44,068 bases of DNA from Streptomyces anulatus. Lineage in GTDB: Bacteria; Actinomycetota; Actinomycetes; Streptomycetales; Streptomycetaceae. A program made the translations under genes and the position numbers. Where the stretch lies: assembly GCF_000721175.1 (NCBI RefSeq), contig NZ_JOEZ01000053.1, forward strand, positions 1 through 44,068. The letters are read 5' to 3'. The notes beneath the pieces are model-generated. The model was not told the origin of the DNA and did no database searches. It worked only from the letters and a program-made list of their open reading frames with translations. Every line of letters begins with the position of its first letter. The stretch's first letter is position 1. Shown piece after piece: positions 42,805 to 44,068 of the stretch.

Positions 42805-44068
42805 TCAACCGGCTGGGGCAGCCTGTCGCTCGGCGCGCTTGATGTCTCCCAGGTACTTGCGCACCGTTCCAACGGTGTAGTCCGTGCCTTCGGCGAGCTG
42901 CGGGGCGAGCGAGTTGGCCGACCTGGAACGCTTCTCGGCGGGCAGCTCCCGGTAGCGGGCCGCCACCAGCTCCGCCCCTGTGAGCGGCGACGGCTCCTGC
43001 ACCGGTGTCTTGTCCTGCTCGTCGTCGCGGTCGTCGGGGGGCGACGCCTGGTTGGGCTCCTCGTCATCGGGAATCCGCATCTGCACGACGCGGCGCCCCT
43101 CCCCTGTCCGGTCCGCCGTCGCTCCGCTGGACGCCGCAGCTGCTACTGGAGCGGGGCTGGAATGGGAATGTTCGTCTTCGAGTGCAGCGTCGCCGGACGC
43201 TCTGTTCCAGGGTTCCGAGTTTTCCAGCCTGTCCTGCGCGCCCCCGTCGGCCGGTGCCTTCGGGCCAGCGTCGAACCAGGCGCTGGCCCCGCCCCGCGGT
43301 CCCGGCAGCTCCTCGGCATCGGCCTCCGGGCCAGGGTTTGACAGCTCTGGTTCGGATCCGGTGGAGCTTCCTTCTCCACTCGTCGGATCCTGGCCCTGGC
43401 GGATGAACCTCGCGTTGTGCTCGCTCCAGAGCTCGTCGAGTACGCGGTCCAGCAGCGTCCCGGACAGCGGCCCGCGGGTCGAGGGGTCGGTGATGTCGTA
43501 CTGAGCGAGGAAGAGCCCGAACTGCTCGGCGTCGGGGAAGTGCCCGTTCTGGGCCACGTAACCCTCGGTAGCCGCCAGGTAGTCCACGCCCGGGAGCACC
43601 AGCTCCGGCCTCGTCGGCGCGGCTTCCTGGACGGTGTTGGCGAGGTCGGTCGCCGACACCTCGCGCCCGGCCCCGGCGGGTCGCCCAGCTTCGGCATCCC
43701 GCTCCCCCGTCCGCTGATGTCCGATGGCCGGCGCAGGTGTCTCGCCCTCGGCTTCGTTCCGGCCGGCCGTGGCGAGGATCGGCTCTTCGATGCCGGCGGC
43801 GGCGAGTCCGGCCGGGGCGGTCTCGGCGAGCGGCACGCCGTACTTCGCCAGCCGCAGGGGCATCATCGACTCGACCGGGGCCTTGCGCCGCCAGTTGCGG
43901 CCGAAGCGGGCCTGGAGCCGGGCCTGGTAGATCAGCCGGTCCTGTTCGAGCTTGATGACCTGTTCGTAGCTGCGCAGCTCCCACAGCTTCATCCGCCGCC
44001 ACAGCTTGAACGTGGGGACGGGGGAGAGCAGCCACCGGGTGAGGCGGACGCCCTCCATGTGCTTGTCG
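42805..44068 (-). CDS. DUF2637-type plasmid transfer protein, C-terminal part
   Basis: The frame is open to the right edge, so the N-terminus is outside the window. The visible 420 residues begin (reading leftward) DKHMEGVRLTRWLLSPVPTF and LWRRMKLWELRSYEQVIKLE. From memory this directly follows the membrane segments of DUF2637/Spd-like proteins found on Streptomyces plasmids and integrative conjugative elements. A long Pro/Glu/Asp-rich and probably disordered region follows, then a C-terminal HTH-like end (LTGAELVAARYRELPAEKRS, then YTVGTVRKYLGDIKRAE). Such proteins are linked to spread of conjugative DNA in mycelium. The presence supports a plasmid or integrative-element origin of the right part of the window. 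Confidence 0.75.
   Translation of the reverse strand, partial: DKHMEGVRLTRWLLSPVPTFKLWRRMKLWELRSYEQVIKLEQDRLIYQARLQARFGRNWRRKAPVESMMPLRLAKYGVPLAETAPAGLAAAGIEEPILATAGRNEAEGETPAPAIGHQRTGERDAEAGRPAGAGREVSATDLANTVQEAAPTRPELVLPGVDYLAATEGYVAQNGHFPDAEQFGLFLAQYDITDPSTRGPLSGTLLDRVLDELWSEHNARFIRQGQDPTSGEGSSTGSEPELSNPGPEADAEELPGPRGGASAWFDAGPKAPADGGAQDRLENSEPWNRASGDAALEDEHSHSSPAPVAAAASSGATADRTGEGRRVVQMRIPDDEEPNQASPPDDRDDEQDKTPVQEPSPLTGAELVAARYRELPAEKRSRSANSLAPQLAEGTDYTVGTVRKYLGDIKRAERQAAPAG

Noticed and set aside
1..44068. tRNA and rRNA genes
   Set aside because: No cloverleaf-like sequence with a TTCGA-type T loop or rRNA segment was noticed; a dedicated scan could not be run.

Overview
High-GC actinobacterial DNA, most likely Streptomyces (chromosome arm, integrated element or large plasmid). 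The basis is strong G/C third-position bias, GTG starts, an ECF sigma factor/CU044_5270-type pair, a polyketide locus, and plasmid-type Prim-Pol, P4-type helicase and DUF2637 genes. All gene names come from motif recognition by eye; no database search was run.

Layout. (1) 1-505: one end of an IS630-type element cuts off the 3' end of an anti-sigma-type ATP-binding gene. (2) 1.7-10.8 kb: a small secreted protein, then a biosynthetic unit made of a DUF5988-like gene, an 11-codon coupled mini-ORF, a stand-alone ketosynthase and one 2110-residue KS-AT-DH-ER-KR-ACP polyketide synthase without a thioesterase, closed by a 16-bp-stem terminator. (3) 11.4-15.4 kb: a very repetitive Ig-like protein locus broken by a 122-bp offset duplication and later put back in frame by an extra G. 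(4) 15.9-21.2 kb: an ABC exporter (FtsX permease plus ATPase) divergent from a histidine kinase/response regulator pair. (5) 21.2-22.4 kb: three decayed IS gene remnants. (6) 22.7-24.3 kb: ECF sigma factor and membrane partner.

(7) 24,576-30,360: a Tn3-family transposon with perfect 38-bp terminal inverted repeats and an intact 5-bp target duplication (GTGTT). It holds a transposase gene with two frame breaks, a tyrosine recombinase, and as cargo a catalytic-core-only threonyl-tRNA synthetase. Upstream of the synthetase lies a 16-codon leader with three consecutive Thr codons, then a 15-bp hairpin. I read this as a mobile ThrRS under Thr-codon attenuation, possibly resistance to a ThrRS-targeting antibiotic. 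It is the most interesting feature here.

(8) 31-35 kb: one secreted Ig-like protein and two IPT/TIG-repeat proteins without signal peptides, around a 1.5-kb stretch with no convincing gene. (9) 35.6-39.1 kb: a replication module. A repeat-rich origin candidate (five AGCGACTGAA 10-mers, a 20-bp inverted pair, a 37-bp palindrome) precedes an overlapping operon of Prim-Pol, P4-type helicase and a small protein. (10) 39.4-44 kb: a bactofilin-like protein, an HNH nuclease remnant, a small Cys/His protein, a lexA gene with two frame breaks, a GTGGTGAGT repeat array, and the C-terminal part of a DUF2637 transfer-type protein running off the right edge.

The biosynthetic and signalling genes are intact. 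The recognisable frame breaks lie in mobile, repeat or plasmid-like genes and are mostly one-base changes, so both decay and sequencing error must be considered.
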